A stretch of 64,000 bases of DNA from Hyphomicrobiales bacterium (GCA_900473185.1 UCKU01000013.1:62001-126000); one strand, 5' to 3'. Shown: positions 33,290 through 42,804, numbered from the stretch's first letter. The notes: a model not told the origin generated them from the letters alone. Made by a program: numbers and translations.

Positions 33290-34837
33290 CTAAGCCCTTG
33301 AAGGCTCTACCTCTTCCTCCCCGAGAGCGTTGTCCGGATCCGAGGTAATATTGCGGAGTGAGACCAGCACGACGGTCGCCGTGATCAAGGTAATGACCGT
33401 GAGGATCCAGAGTAGGGAGCTGAATGCATCACTATAGTCCTGCACCAGCCCGATTGACGTTCCCGGCGGTACCAAGGTCTGTGCGCCTGCAAGGTCGCCG
33501 GTAACCAGCCGCTGCGCAATCTCGGCAGAGCTGGGGCCGAGACCGGAGGGAAGATGACTTTTGGTGAGAGCTGACAGAACGGCGGTGACAATTGCCAACG
33601 CCACACCTTCTCCAGCTACACGCGTCGTGCTGAAGATGCCAGTAGCCATCCCGGCTCGTTCCTTTGGGACAACGCTAACGGCAAGCCCGTCCATCAATCC
33701 CCAAGGCAAGCTTATTCCGACACCGATCATTAAAAGCGGAATAGTCAAAACACTCGGTGAGGATCCTACCGGCGTCTGGCTCAGCCAGAAAAGACCTGCG
33801 GCGGAAACGAGCAGGCCGCCGCTGCAGACGGTTGCGGGGGCGAGCCATCGTGTGAGGACCCCTGCCGCGATCGGAAGTACCAGAAGTGGGCCGGAAAGCG
33901 CCATCATGAGCTGCCCGGCCGCGATCTCGTTCATGCCTTCTATGCCAACGAACCGAACCGGGAGCAGCACGAGTAGTACGACGAATGCGTAGGCTGGAGC
34001 GGCAGCCAGCAATTGAACGCCGACAAAGCGCGGATAACGAAACAGCGTCAGATCAAGCATCGGGTGCTTCGTTGAACGCTCGACAAAGTAGAACCCTATC
34101 ATCAGCAGCGCTGACCCTATCAAAGGTCCTGCCACTGTCATATCGCTCCAGCCAATTGCCGGACCTCGAAGGACGCCGTAGGTGAAGAGCGTAAGTGCGA
34201 GCGTAAATGTTATTGCGCCCATCCAGTCCAGTCCGGCCGCGTCTGGGTTCCGGGTCTCACGCAGGAATGGTATCCCCATTGAAAGAGCCAGGAGAGCCAA
34301 CGCTACAACGAGCCCGAAGATCGAGGGCCATCCGAGAGCATCGATCATGGCTCCAGATGCAATCGGGCCGAAAGCCAGGCCGACCCCGAAGCTCGCGCCG
34401 ACCACGCTGAACGCCCGCATTTGGGCCGTCCCCTCGAATTCCTGGGCAAGGGATGCCATGCCAGCGGAAAATGCCGCTGCGGCCCCCAAACCCTGCAGTG
34501 CTCGAAGGCAATCAAGCACGATGATGTTTGGCGCGAACGCCAAGGCAGCGGAGAATATTGTAAAGGCAACCAGGCCAAGCACGTAAATCCGCTTCCGGCC
34601 AAAGAAATCGGCGAGGGCGCCGAATGCCATGAGCGTGCTCCCGAAGGTTAGCATGAAAGCGTTAGTTACCCAGTTTAACGCGACAGGGTCACCGCCAAGT
34701 GTTCGGCTTATCGCGGGAATTGCCACGGCTGGACCGGTGAAGGTCAGCGGCATCGCGGCAGACGAACAGCAAATGGCGAAGAGCACGATGAGGCGTGTTG
34801 GAAGGCCTCGTCGGCCATCTTGAAAAGTTTTGTCCAT
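33290..34837 (-). CDS. MFS drug efflux transporter, DHA2 (EmrB/QacA) type
   Basis: The 515-aa protein has about 14 hydrophobic segments, the motif A GALADFFGRKRIY between helices 2 and 3, and the motif C-like GASFGVGLAFGPIASG. It should export toxic organic compounds with the proton gradient. The start at 34837 is chosen because GGGGAG lies before it; the frame runs on to 34960 but that covers the promoter and operator of the divergent LysR gene. The LysR product is the likely regulator. Confidence 0.88.
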   Translation of the reverse strand: MDKTFQDGRRGLPTRLIVLFAICCSSAAMPLTFTGPAVAIPAISRTLGGDPVALNWVTNAFMLTFGSTLMAFGALADFFGRKRIYVLGLVAFTIFSAALAFAPNIIVLDCLRALQGLGAAAAFSAGMASLAQEFEGTAQMRAFSVVGASFGVGLAFGPIASGAMIDALGWPSIFGLVVALALLALSMGIPFLRETRNPDAAGLDWMGAITFTLALTLFTYGVLRGPAIGWSDMTVAGPLIGSALLMIGFYFVERSTKHPMLDLTLFRYPRFVGVQLLAAAPAYAFVVLLVLLPVRFVGIEGMNEIAAGQLMMALSGPLLVLPIAAGVLTRWLAPATVCSGGLLVSAAGLFWLSQTPVGSSPSVLTIPLLMIGVGISLPWGLMDGLAVSVVPKERAGMATGIFSTTRVAGEGVALAIVTAVLSALTKSHLPSGLGPSSAEIAQRLVTGDLAGAQTLVPPGTSIGLVQDYSDAFSSLLWILTVITLITATVVLVSLRNITSDPDNALGEEEVEPSRA

Positions 34838-34920
34838 AGGGGACTCCCCGGGTTTTGGAGGTAAAGGTTCGAGCGGTAGACAATCCTGTACATTGGCCAT
34901 GTTCTCAGGATAGGTTCTCT

Positions 34921-34936
34921 CTAATCTCCGGATTAG
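34921..34936. promoter_or_regulatory. LysR-type operator between MFS and LysR genes
   Basis: CTAATC and GATTAG form an inverted repeat around TCCG in the 138-bp gap between the divergent genes. Such an AT-rich dyad is the usual binding site of a LysR regulator that controls its neighbour and itself. Confidence 0.55.
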
Positions 34937-34975
34937 ACCGACGTCTTTCCGTTCTTTCACGAAAGAGACGCTCGA

Positions 34976-35896
34976 ATGGTGGATGGTATGGACCAGTTCA
35001 ACGGACTAGCCGCATTTGTTAGAACGGCAGATCGCGGTAGCTTCGCGGCCGCTGGAAAAGCACTTGGCTTGACGCCGTCAGCTGTAGGTAAGGCCGTGAC
35101 GACTCTGGAGAGGCACCTTGGAGTAAGGCTCTTTCAACGATCGACCCGAAGTCTTCGTCTGACGGAAGAAGGTCGGCTCTTCCATGATCGATGCAAACGG
35201 ATTCTCGACGATTTCGAAGACGCTCGAGCGTCGCTTGCTCACGCGCTTGCCACACCAAACGGTCGGCTTCGTGTAAGCGTCCCATTGGTGAGCTATCACT
35301 TGCTGCTCCCAGTGATCCCTGAATTTATCAAGCGATTTCCAGACGTCGAACTTGATATCGATTTCAATGATCTCATCGTGGATCTCATTGATCAGGGAAT
35401 AGACGTCGCGATTAGAAGCGGCGACTTGCCGGACTCCCGGCTCACGTCGCGTGCCCTGCGGCCGTTTCGGATGTTGCTTTGTGCCGCTCCCAATTATCTG
35501 GCCGAGTACGGCACTCCGCTGCGGCCTAAGGATCTGGACCATCATCTTGCGATCCGGTTTCGATACCCGAACACCGGCAAGCTGCAGCCTTGGCCGCTCC
35601 GAGTCTCGGAGTTTGATTTTGAGATGAGGGCGCGTACGGTTTTGACGTGCAACAACATGGAGGCGCTGCGCGGTGCCACAGAGAGTGGGCTTGGGATAGG
35701 CTTCATGCCAGATTTCCTTGCCCGAGCGGCGATTGCTGCGGGGCGTTTGCAGCCTCTTCTCACCGATTTTCTCGATGGCCCCGGCCAATTTCATTTGCTT
35801 TGGGCGTCGAACCGACACCTGTCGCCGAAAGTCCGCGTTTTCGTGGATTTTCTAAGTGAGCGCCTTTTTTCGAGCCACTGCGCCATTGAGGCGTGA
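34976..35896 (+). CDS. LysR-family transcriptional regulator
   Basis: 306 aa. The N-terminal winged helix (DQFNGLAAFVRTADRGSFAA, then GLTPSAVGKAVTTLE) is followed by the substrate-binding domain from about 90 (GRLRVSVPLVSYHLLLPVIP). It belongs to the group that controls a divergent efflux gene. The start at 34988 (MDQFNGL) fits the family better than 34976, but both are possible. It is convergent with the response regulator gene. Confidence 0.9.
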   Translation: MVDGMDQFNGLAAFVRTADRGSFAAAGKALGLTPSAVGKAVTTLERHLGVRLFQRSTRSLRLTEEGRLFHDRCKRILDDFEDARASLAHALATPNGRLRVSVPLVSYHLLLPVIPEFIKRFPDVELDIDFNDLIVDLIDQGIDVAIRSGDLPDSRLTSRALRPFRMLLCAAPNYLAEYGTPLRPKDLDHHLAIRFRYPNTGKLQPWPLRVSEFDFEMRARTVLTCNNMEALRGATESGLGIGFMPDFLARAAIAAGRLQPLLTDFLDGPGQFHLLWASNRHLSPKVRVFVDFLSERLFSSHCAIEA

Positions 35897-35911
35897 ACCC
35901 GCGATAGATCG

Positions 35912-36580
35912 CTATGCGGGCTCGCTCTGCACGATCAAATCAGTTCGTCGGATGAGTTCCGCAACAGACCTGACCTGCATCTTCCTCATCACGTTTCCGC
36001 GGTGAATTTTGACGGTTACTTCGCTTATTCCGAGTTCGTACGCGATCTGCTTATTCATAAGTCCCCTGCACACCACCATCATCACTTCGCGTTCGCGAGG
36101 AGTTAGAGTGGCAGCGAGGGCTCGAACGTCGTCGGCCTCAGATGCACTCTTTATTTCCTCGGCGCTTCGCGCGAGGGCGATCGAAATGGCATTGAGAAGG
36201 ACGTTCTCCCGGAACGGCTTTTCGATAAAGTCCGATGCGCCAGCCTTCAGGGCTTGGACGGCGACGGGGACATCCCCGTGACCGGTGATGAATATGATTG
36301 GGACCTTTCGACCCAACCGTTCGAGATGCTCCTGAAGTTCAAGGCCGCTTAGTCCGGGCATGCGCAGGTCCAGCAGGATGCATCCCGGACCCTCGGTGAC
36401 TGGCTCGTCCAGAAACTGCCGGGCCGATCCATAGGCACGGGTTTTCATGTTCAACGAATGGAGCAGGTCGACAATGCCGATGCGAAACTCATCGTCATCA
36501 TCGATGACGAAGATTGTTGGACGGAGATCCGCTTGAAAGGTCGCTTGATGTTGCATCTTTACGTCCTTGGCGTTTGCCAC
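35912..36580 (-). CDS. FixJ/NarL-type response regulator
   Basis: 222 aa with a receiver domain (FVIDDDDEFRIG, phospho-acceptor D71 in CILLDLRMPG, later KAGASDFIEKPF) and a LuxR-type helix-turn-helix (LTPREREVMMVVCRGLMNKQ and ISEVTVKIHRGNVMRKM). It is the output of the minus-strand cascade that starts with the histidine kinase at 37080 and includes a single-domain regulator. The start at 36580 is the first ATG; M9 is an alternative. Confidence 0.9.
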   Translation of the reverse strand: MANAKDVKMQHQATFQADLRPTIFVIDDDDEFRIGIVDLLHSLNMKTRAYGSARQFLDEPVTEGPGCILLDLRMPGLSGLELQEHLERLGRKVPIIFITGHGDVPVAVQALKAGASDFIEKPFRENVLLNAISIALARSAEEIKSASEADDVRALAATLTPREREVMMVVCRGLMNKQIAYELGISEVTVKIHRGNVMRKMQVRSVAELIRRTDLIVQSEPA

Positions 36581-36674
36581 TCGGAAGAGAAGAATGACGG
36601 TTTTGGAGATGATGAGGGGAACGTTTGGGAGGTCGCGAAAGCGCTATGTGGAATATGACTGTTCAGCCGCGCGT

Positions 36675-37046
36675 TCACCTTGTGCCAAGCAACTTCTCGA
36701 GATGGCCGATGAGGAGCTTCAGATCGACCGGCTTCCCGAGAAACGCATGTGCTCCGGCTTCCATTGCCGCTTTCCTGATGGCGTCTTCCTGATGAGAGGT
36801 CATGAAGATGATAGGCGTCGGATTTTTGCCACTGCGCAAGATCACCTGTAACTCCAACCCGGACAGTCCATGCATTTTGACGTCCAGCAAGATGCAATCG
36901 ATCGACGGTCGCTCGCCATATGTCAGGAAGTCTTCGGCCGAGGAAAATGAGCGACTCTCGTAGCCGTACGACCTCAGGAAGTCTCCCATGGCTTCGCGAA
37001 TCGACTGGTCGTCGTCCACAATCGCGATGATGCAATTGGATTTCAT
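36675..37046 (-). CDS. Single-domain response regulator
   Basis: 123 aa made only of a receiver domain (AIVDDDQSIREAMGDF, D55 in CILLDVKMHG, MTSHQ, LGKPV). Without an output domain it should pass or drain phosphate, or compete with the FixJ-like protein for the kinase. It lies between the kinase and that regulator, 33 bp behind the kinase gene. Confidence 0.9.
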   Translation of the reverse strand: MKSNCIIAIVDDDQSIREAMGDFLRSYGYESRSFSSAEDFLTYGERPSIDCILLDVKMHGLSGLELQVILRSGKNPTPIIFMTSHQEDAIRKAAMEAGAHAFLGKPVDLKLLIGHLEKLLGTR

Positions 37047-37079
37047 CGTTCTGTATGCCTTTGAGTTTATTCGAAGGCG

Positions 37080-38711
37080 TCATCCTATCCGCGCCACCAT
37101 TTGGGGGACATCATACATACGTGTGAGGCGACCTTTGGTCTCAACCGGAAGTGCGATTTCGAACGTGGCGCCGCTATTTTCGTTGTTTCTGACCGAAAGT
37201 TTGCCGCCTCGGGATTCGACCGTTGACTTGCAAATCGCGAGGCCCATTCCCATCCCGGATGGCTTTGTCGTGAAGTAAGGCTCGAAGACATTTTCGATTG
37301 CTTCACTCGAAAGGCCGGGCCCGGTATCGCTTACCGACATCACAACGAAACCTGTATCCGACGTCGATAGCCGAACGGAAATCCGACGTACCCGTGAACT
37401 TGCCTCTTCCATGGCTTGCATCGCGTTTGTGATTAGATTGATCAGAACCTGTTGGAGTTCGCTTTTTGATGCATTGGCGGGCGGGAGGTTTGGGGGGGAC
37501 ATCAGGTCGATTGAGACATTTTGCCGTTCGATCTCGTACTCCAAGAGCGTTCTGGTCTCCTCGACAAGCTCTAGAAGATCAACTTTTTCTGAGGCGATCG
37601 GCGTTCGTGAAAGCATCGCTTTTGTGGTTTTGACAATCTGGCTCGCTCGTTCACCATCTCGCATGGTGCGCTCAGCTGCGCGGATTGCGGCGTTGAGATC
37701 CGGCGGATTGCGGTTCAACCAACGCAAGCACGCTTGAGCGTTCATGAGCAAAGCACCGAGAGGCTGATTAAGCTCGTGCGCCAACGACGCCGACAGGGCC
37801 CCAACCGCCGAAGCACGGGAGGCGCGAGCCAACTCGGCCTGGGCCGCCATCATAGTAGCCTGCGCGGCTTCTCTTTCGGTTATATCGACAAGTCCGATGA
37901 CGATACGATCCAGTCCCGATTGGTCCTCCGGAAACTCTACGGCCATGAGGATCACAGATTCCTTGCCGTGGAAATTTCGAATCCGGCCCTTCGATTCGAA
38001 GCGCCGCTGCCCATTGAAAAAGGCGTTTACAAAGCCGAACAGCGAGGGGCAGTCGTGGGGAATGAAACGGGATATAGGGCCGAGTGCTTGTTCGTGCGTG
38101 ATACTCCCCAATATTTCCAACGCCGCGTCGTTGACCGCGACCGTCCGGATCGCCTCGGTGCATGTTTTTGGGAAGTCCGGATTGGCGCGACTATAGGCGC
38201 ACAGGTCGACGACACCGTTTGACCGGAGATCTTCCAGCAGGGCGTTTAGCGCAGTTAGATCCTGCTCCCACAGGGCAACGCCGCTTTGTTTGAAGATGGA
38301 TCGGTAGCGGTACTCGCTGCTCCTAGTCCGGTCGTGCGATGCGAGAAGGGCTAGTCGGCTTGTTTCATTCTTGAAGAGCAACGCGGTCGTAATGATGAGT
38401 GCCGAAAGGGAGCCGACAAGTCGCAGAAACGTTGCAAGGTCATTGTCGATACCGTGGGACAGGAAGAACGAAGTCACGCAAAGCGTGGCGCACATGGCAG
38501 CCGCCGCAAGAATTCCAAGGCGTGACAGGAAGTCAGCCGCCACGAGCATAATGATCACATAGAAGACGGCGACCGCGCTTTCGATGGTGGTGAATGTATC
38601 GATCAAGAAAACAGCGAACGCGTTGGAAACTGCCGCGATCGCCAGTGCGACGTCGTTCTCCTGTTCGATGGTAGATCGCTCCCCAGGGAGCCACTTCCAC
38701 AGCCTGACCAA
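37080..38711 (-). CDS. Membrane sensor histidine kinase (FixL-like)
   Basis: 543 aa: three to four N-terminal membrane segments (about 20-110), a PAS-like sensor (130-270, ending DITERE), a dimerisation domain with the phospho-histidine in LSASLAHELNQPLGAL, and an ATPase domain with N-box LINLITNAMQA, DTGPGL and GMGMGLAICKS. It should phosphorylate the two receivers encoded downstream. No heme motif was seen, so the signal is unknown. Confidence 0.9.
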   Translation of the reverse strand: MVRLWKWLPGERSTIEQENDVALAIAAVSNAFAVFLIDTFTTIESAVAVFYVIIMLVAADFLSRLGILAAAAMCATLCVTSFFLSHGIDNDLATFLRLVGSLSALIITTALLFKNETSRLALLASHDRTRSSEYRYRSIFKQSGVALWEQDLTALNALLEDLRSNGVVDLCAYSRANPDFPKTCTEAIRTVAVNDAALEILGSITHEQALGPISRFIPHDCPSLFGFVNAFFNGQRRFESKGRIRNFHGKESVILMAVEFPEDQSGLDRIVIGLVDITEREAAQATMMAAQAELARASRASAVGALSASLAHELNQPLGALLMNAQACLRWLNRNPPDLNAAIRAAERTMRDGERASQIVKTTKAMLSRTPIASEKVDLLELVEETRTLLEYEIERQNVSIDLMSPPNLPPANASKSELQQVLINLITNAMQAMEEASSRVRRISVRLSTSDTGFVVMSVSDTGPGLSSEAIENVFEPYFTTKPSGMGMGLAICKSTVESRGGKLSVRNNENSGATFEIALPVETKGRLTRMYDVPQMVARIG

Positions 38712-38913
38712 GACAGGTTTCCTTCAAGCAAAACGCCAAAGTCGTCGCTGGCTGCGAAACGCGGTACTTAACCAGCAGATCATCTCAAGCCTGACGGTCA
38801 TCAGGTTTAAGACATATAGTAACTTTTGTTCGGAAGGGAAACTTGTATTTCACCCAAATTCGGGAATTGACGTTTTTGCCCGTGACATTTGCGTGATGAG
38901 GTCCGAAAACCAA

Positions 38914-38940
38914 AAGACCGCTCCGGCGGGGAGCGGTCTT
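38914..38940 (-). terminator. Rho-independent terminator (minus direction)
   Basis: AAGACCGCTCC and GGAGCGGTCTT form an 11-bp stem around CGCCG-type loop bases; in minus direction it is followed by TTTTGG. The nearest minus-strand gene ends 500 bp away, so it may end a small RNA or serve in the plus direction as a stem only. Confidence 0.65.
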
Positions 38941-38991
38941 GGCGGATGGCTCCGCTGGCCAGGCGAGGGGTGATACCCGGCCGTAGGTGGA

Positions 38992-39324
38992 ATGGGGGAA
39001 GTGATCCACCTTCGCCCTGACTGGGAGATGCAGGGCGATGTCGAGACCGTAAGCGGAAACGCTGGTGCGGCATATCATACACAAGTGTGGGGGTATTCGT
39101 CACAGACGGTTGAAACCGTCGCTGACGACTTCATTCTCGAAGCTCGTGCTTCGGCGCGTCGCCAACCCCTGGGCGGCCCGACTGAGGTGAATTATAGCGG
39201 GAACGTCCCGTTGCCTCCCCCATTCCACTCCGACCATACATGCAGAGCGAAACGTGAAGATCTCCCGAGAAGGCTCGACCAGATCGAAGCTTTGCGAGCA
39301 AGACTCTGTCAGCGCGAGACGTAA
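38992..39324 (+). CDS. Possible small protein (110 aa)
   Basis: An open frame begins MGEVIHLRPDWEMQGDVETV and keeps reasonable codon use. Its end is basic (REDLPRRLDQIEALRARL). AGGTGG precedes the ATG. It lies in the 730-bp gap between the kinase and the thiolase gene; GACGGTT/AACCGTC stem sequence inside makes me cautious. Confidence 0.4.
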   Translation: MGEVIHLRPDWEMQGDVETVSGNAGAAYHTQVWGYSSQTVETVADDFILEARASARRQPLGGPTEVNYSGNVPLPPPFHSDHTCRAKREDLPRRLDQIEALRARLCQRET

Positions 39325-39439
39325 CATCAGCGTAGCCAGAAAGGAGCGTTTCAATCTAATCAAAGGCCATGGGTGCCTGCTCAGCTAGGAGTATGGTCAG
39401 AGCAAAAAAAACGGCCATGTGACAGTACGAATTGCTCGA

Positions 39440-40624
39440 TTAACCGAGCAATTCTACCGCCAGCGCAATCCCTTGGCCGCCGCCAATGCAAAGTGCGACG
39501 AGCCCCTTCTTTAAGCCGTCGCGACGCATCGAATGGAGGAGCCTGGTCGTCAAGATCGCGCCGGTAGCCCCAATTGGGTGGCCATGGGCGACGGCGCCGC
39601 CCTCGACATTCACTATCTCTTCCGGAATGCCGAGCGACTTAATAACGGCCAGGGGAACGGCCGCATAGGCCTCATTGATCTCCAGTCGGTCCACTTCCGC
39701 CAACCTCCAGCCCGCACGCTGAAGGGCGAGATTGATCGCTGGGACCGGACCCAAGGCAAACCTCTCCGGTTCCACAGCGCCCACGGCGAACGACACGATA
39801 CGAGCAATCGGGCTAAGGCCCTCGCGCTCAGCGTAGTCCTGATCCGCGATGACCATAGCCGAGGCTCCGCTATTCAATCCGGGAGCGTTACCCGCGGTAA
39901 TCGATCCGTCGGCCCTGAACACGGGCTTCAATCTCGAAAGAATGTCGACAGTCGTGTCCGGGCGAGGAGCCTCGTCGACCTCGAATGTCACGAGACCTTT
40001 CTTTGATGGAACGGATATTGGTACGATCTCGGCCGCGAACTTTCGGTCAAGTTGGGCCGCGACAAACCGTTGGTGAGAGCGAGCTGCCCACCTGTCCTGA
40101 TCGGCTCGGCTGATATCGAGTTCGTTGATGACGTCCTCGGTATGCCAGCCCGAATGCTTGCCCGAAAAAGCGTCATGGAGCCCGTCGGTGAGCATGCTGT
40201 CCAAGATCTCAGCATTGCCCATGCGGTAGCCGCCCCTGGCCTTTGACAGTAGGTAAGGGGCCTTATCCATGTTCTCCATTCCGCCTGCGACGGTCAGCTC
40301 CGCATGGCCAAGTAGGATATCCTTGGCCGCGGAAACGAGGGCCTCAGCTCCAGAGCCGCAAACCCGGTTTACGGTCGATGCAGCCGCGCTAACCGGCAAT
40401 CCGCCACCTATCGCAGCTTGGCGAGCTGGATTCATCTTGTTGCCAGCTTGAATCACATTGCCCATGTAAACGCTTGTGACGTCTTCGCCTTTGACGCCGG
40501 ATCGGGATACGGTTTCCTTAATGACGGCCGCGCCAAGATCGGCTGCTGGAATGGCCTGAAGGCTACCTTCGAATTTTCCGATCGCGGAACGAAGAGGCTC
40601 GATAATGACAACACGATGAGTCAT
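39440..40624 (-). CDS. Acetyl-CoA C-acetyltransferase (thiolase)
   Basis: 394 aa. Thiolases join or split acetyl units on coenzyme A. The nucleophile C89 is in STVNRVCGSGAEAL, the histidine H349 in AHGHPIGATGA and the acid/base C379 in ALCIGGGQG, all at standard places. The ATG at 40624 has GGAG six bases before. A perfect CTTCAAAATTTGAAG palindrome lies 72 bp upstream, where it could block or activate the promoter. Confidence 0.93.
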   Translation of the reverse strand: MTHRVVIIEPLRSAIGKFEGSLQAIPAADLGAAVIKETVSRSGVKGEDVTSVYMGNVIQAGNKMNPARQAAIGGGLPVSAAASTVNRVCGSGAEALVSAAKDILLGHAELTVAGGMENMDKAPYLLSKARGGYRMGNAEILDSMLTDGLHDAFSGKHSGWHTEDVINELDISRADQDRWAARSHQRFVAAQLDRKFAAEIVPISVPSKKGLVTFEVDEAPRPDTTVDILSRLKPVFRADGSITAGNAPGLNSGASAMVIADQDYAEREGLSPIARIVSFAVGAVEPERFALGPVPAINLALQRAGWRLAEVDRLEINEAYAAVPLAVIKSLGIPEEIVNVEGGAVAHGHPIGATGAILTTRLLHSMRRDGLKKGLVALCIGGGQGIALAVELLG

Positions 40625-40695
40625 GGAAATCTCCAATTTTCAGCAAGGGGCGAAGTTGCGCCGCCAAAAGCATCTCACGTCACATAATTATCTTG

Positions 40696-40710
40696 CTTCA
40701 AAATTTGAAG
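40696..40710. promoter_or_regulatory. Palindromic operator, site B (perfect)
   Basis: CTTCAAAATTTGAAG is a perfect 7-1-7 inverted repeat in the gap between the divergent thiolase and DUF4126-like genes. It is the clearest copy of the repeated site. Confidence 0.65.
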
Positions 40711-40811
40711 TGAATAATGTCAATTTTATTATCTGATGTAGTCCGGACTTCCGAAAACCTTTCGTTGAAAGGGCTCAGAAGTCGCGATTTTAGATTAGCT
40801 GAGAGAGCGAT

Positions 40812-41270
40812 ATGATGTTCTTCCTTGCCCTTCTGATTGGGATCGTTGCTGGTTCGAGGGCATTGATCGCGCCGTCAGCAGTTGCGTGGGGAGCATATCT
40901 TTCATTGATCGCTGTGGGCGCGACACCACTCGCTTTTATGGGATATCGGTTTACGCCATGGATATTCACGGCGCTTGCGGTTGTTGAACTTGTCGCTGAC
41001 AAGCTGCCCTCGACGCCAAGCCGAAAAGTTCCTGTTCAGTTCGGCACGCGTATTCTTATGGGAGCGCTTTCCGGCGCGACTATCGGGGCGGCAGGTGGAT
41101 CACTTGCGGCTGGGCTGGCGGTAGGCATTATGGGAAGCGCCATTGGCACACTCGGGGGCGCGGCCTTGCGATCACGGTTGGCACGCTACTTTGGCTCGGA
41201 TCGACCGGCTGCGTTGGTCGAAGACGTTATAGCAATCGTGCTCTCGCTAGCCGTTGTTGTGCTCTGTTAA
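40812..41270 (+). CDS. DUF4126-like membrane protein
   Basis: 152 aa with about four to five membrane segments and glycine-rich turns (LLIGIVAGSRALIAPSAVAW; SGATIGAAGGSLAAGLAVG). The arrangement fits the uncharacterised DUF4126 family. Its stop overlaps the end of the convergent tetR gene by four bases. No function can be given. Confidence 0.7.
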   Translation: MMFFLALLIGIVAGSRALIAPSAVAWGAYLSLIAVGATPLAFMGYRFTPWIFTALAVVELVADKLPSTPSRKVPVQFGTRILMGALSGATIGAAGGSLAAGLAVGIMGSAIGTLGGAALRSRLARYFGSDRPAALVEDVIAIVLSLAVVVLC

Positions 41271-41827
41271 GCTTTGAGAAGACCCGCAGCAACTTCGTTG
41301 AGGATTTCGGTCGCGAGTTCCTGATCATTAACGGCTCTGGCAAGCACGACAGCGCCCACCATAGCGGCCAGCGTGCGCAACGCTTCCTTCCTGGCACTTT
41401 CCTTGGATGACCACGGAAATCGGTCGACCATCCTGGCGACGATCCCGGTGACATGACGTGTGTAGGTCGGCTTGAAAGCTGGCTCGCGTGCTACCTCTGC
41501 GCCAAGGGTTGCCATCAGGCAGCCGTTGCCGGGGTCGGAGCGATGCTCATCCGACAGATATGCCCGCACAAAATTCGCCTTACCTCTTTCACTCTTCTCG
41601 AACGCATCCGTGAGGTCGACCGTGCTGTTCGAAATGTGCCCAAGCGTCTCGGCGATAAGCGCCTCTTTCGAGCTAAAGTGGTTGTAGAAGGGGCCATGCG
41701 TCAAGCCGGTCGCCTTCATGATGTCACTGACGCTCACGCCTGAAAATCCACGCCGCCTGTAGGCTTGAGCTGCCGCGTCTAGGATCCTAGCGTGCTTTTC
41801 CGCGGTTTCTGCTGCCGGATATCTCAC
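41267..41827 (-). CDS. TetR-family transcriptional repressor
   Basis: 186 aa with an N-terminal helix-turn-helix (RILDAAAQAYRRRGFSGVSV, then GLTHGPFYNHFSSKEAL) and a helical ligand domain. The start is set at the GTG at 41827 because AAGGAG lies six bases upstream; the open frame to 41875 covers the operator. It is divergent from the SDR gene, with two palindromes in the gap, so it probably represses that gene and itself. Confidence 0.88.
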   Translation of the reverse strand: MRYPAAETAEKHARILDAAAQAYRRRGFSGVSVSDIMKATGLTHGPFYNHFSSKEALIAETLGHISNSTVDLTDAFEKSERGKANFVRAYLSDEHRSDPGNGCLMATLGAEVAREPAFKPTYTRHVTGIVARMVDRFPWSSKESARKEALRTLAAMVGAVVLARAVNDQELATEILNEVAAGLLKA

Positions 41828-41860
41828 CGTGATCTCCTTAAAAATCCGGTTGACACTATA

Positions 41861-41906
41861 CATGATAACCGTCATGGATCAACAACCAAGCATGATGACT
41901 ATCATG
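41861..41906. promoter_or_regulatory. Two TetR-type operators
   Basis: CATGATAACCGTCATG at 41861 and CATGATGACTATCATG at 41891 are related dyads 30 bp apart between tetR and the SDR gene. On the minus strand TTGATC and TATAGT at 16-bp spacing give a candidate tetR promoter that the first dyad overlaps. Confidence 0.65.
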
Positions 41907-41989
41907 TTTGGGGCGGCGAATACTGGCGAACGCCAACTCGATAGAAATCTCAAACAGGGCCGAATTCTATCGACCCATATGGAGTGACA

Positions 41990-42793
41990 ATGACTACGAA
42001 CGGCATCAACGGCACTGCGGTCATAACCGGCGCTTCCGCCGGTATCGGCAAGATTTACGCCCAGCGCCTAGCTAAGCGCGGGTACGACCTAATTCTTGTC
42101 GCACGCCGGGCTAACCTCCTCGAGGAAGTGGCGACCTCCATTCGGGCGGACTTTGGCGTGAAGATCAAAACCGTCGTAGCGGACCTCGCGGTCGGCACGG
42201 AACTCGACGCGGTGGCTAACCTGTTCTCGGCTGATGACAGCATTTCGCTTCTCGTCAACAACGCGGGAACGTCTACGCTGGGATCGTTGACTGTCGTCAA
42301 ACAGACTGAAGTTGATGCGATGACCGGTCTGAACATCGGTGCTCTTGTGCGCTTGAGCCTCGCGGCCCTTCTCGCGTTCAAGGCCAAGGATAAGGGCACC
42401 ATCATCAACATCGGCTCCGTACTCGGCTTCCACACCCTGCCGATCAGCAGCATCTACAGCGGTACAAAGGGCTTCGTGAACAACTTCACGCGTGGCCTGC
42501 AGGACGAAGTCGCGGAGACCAACGTCAAGGTTCAGCTCGTCCTGCCAGCTGCCACTGCTACTGATATCTGGCCTCTCTCGGGCGTGCCGATTTCCGCCCT
42601 GGACCCAAACACGGTTATGGACGCTGAGCACATGGTCGATGCAGCGCTGGCTGGCCTCGACCAGGGGGAGACGATTACGCTTCCGTCAGTTGAGGACCAT
42701 CAGCTGTTCGCGGAGTACGATGCCGCTCGACTCAAGCTCTTGCTAGCATCGCAGAGCAGCAAGTCGGCTTCCAGATACGCGTCCGGCAAGTAA
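41990..42793 (+). CDS. Short-chain dehydrogenase/reductase under TetR control
   Basis: 267 aa with TGASAGIGKIYA as cofactor motif, NNAG, and the active-site YSGTKGFV preceded by NIGSVLGF. It belongs to the SDR group with a longer C-terminus. The ATG at 41990 is preceded by GGAG five bases away. The divergent TetR gene and the paired dyads suggest induction by its substrate or a related small molecule. Confidence 0.88.
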   Translation: MTTNGINGTAVITGASAGIGKIYAQRLAKRGYDLILVARRANLLEEVATSIRADFGVKIKTVVADLAVGTELDAVANLFSADDSISLLVNNAGTSTLGSLTVVKQTEVDAMTGLNIGALVRLSLAALLAFKAKDKGTIINIGSVLGFHTLPISSIYSGTKGFVNNFTRGLQDEVAETNVKVQLVLPAATATDIWPLSGVPISALDPNTVMDAEHMVDAALAGLDQGETITLPSVEDHQLFAEYDAARLKLLLASQSSKSASRYASGK

Positions 42794-42804
42794 CAAGGAC
42801 CGAG

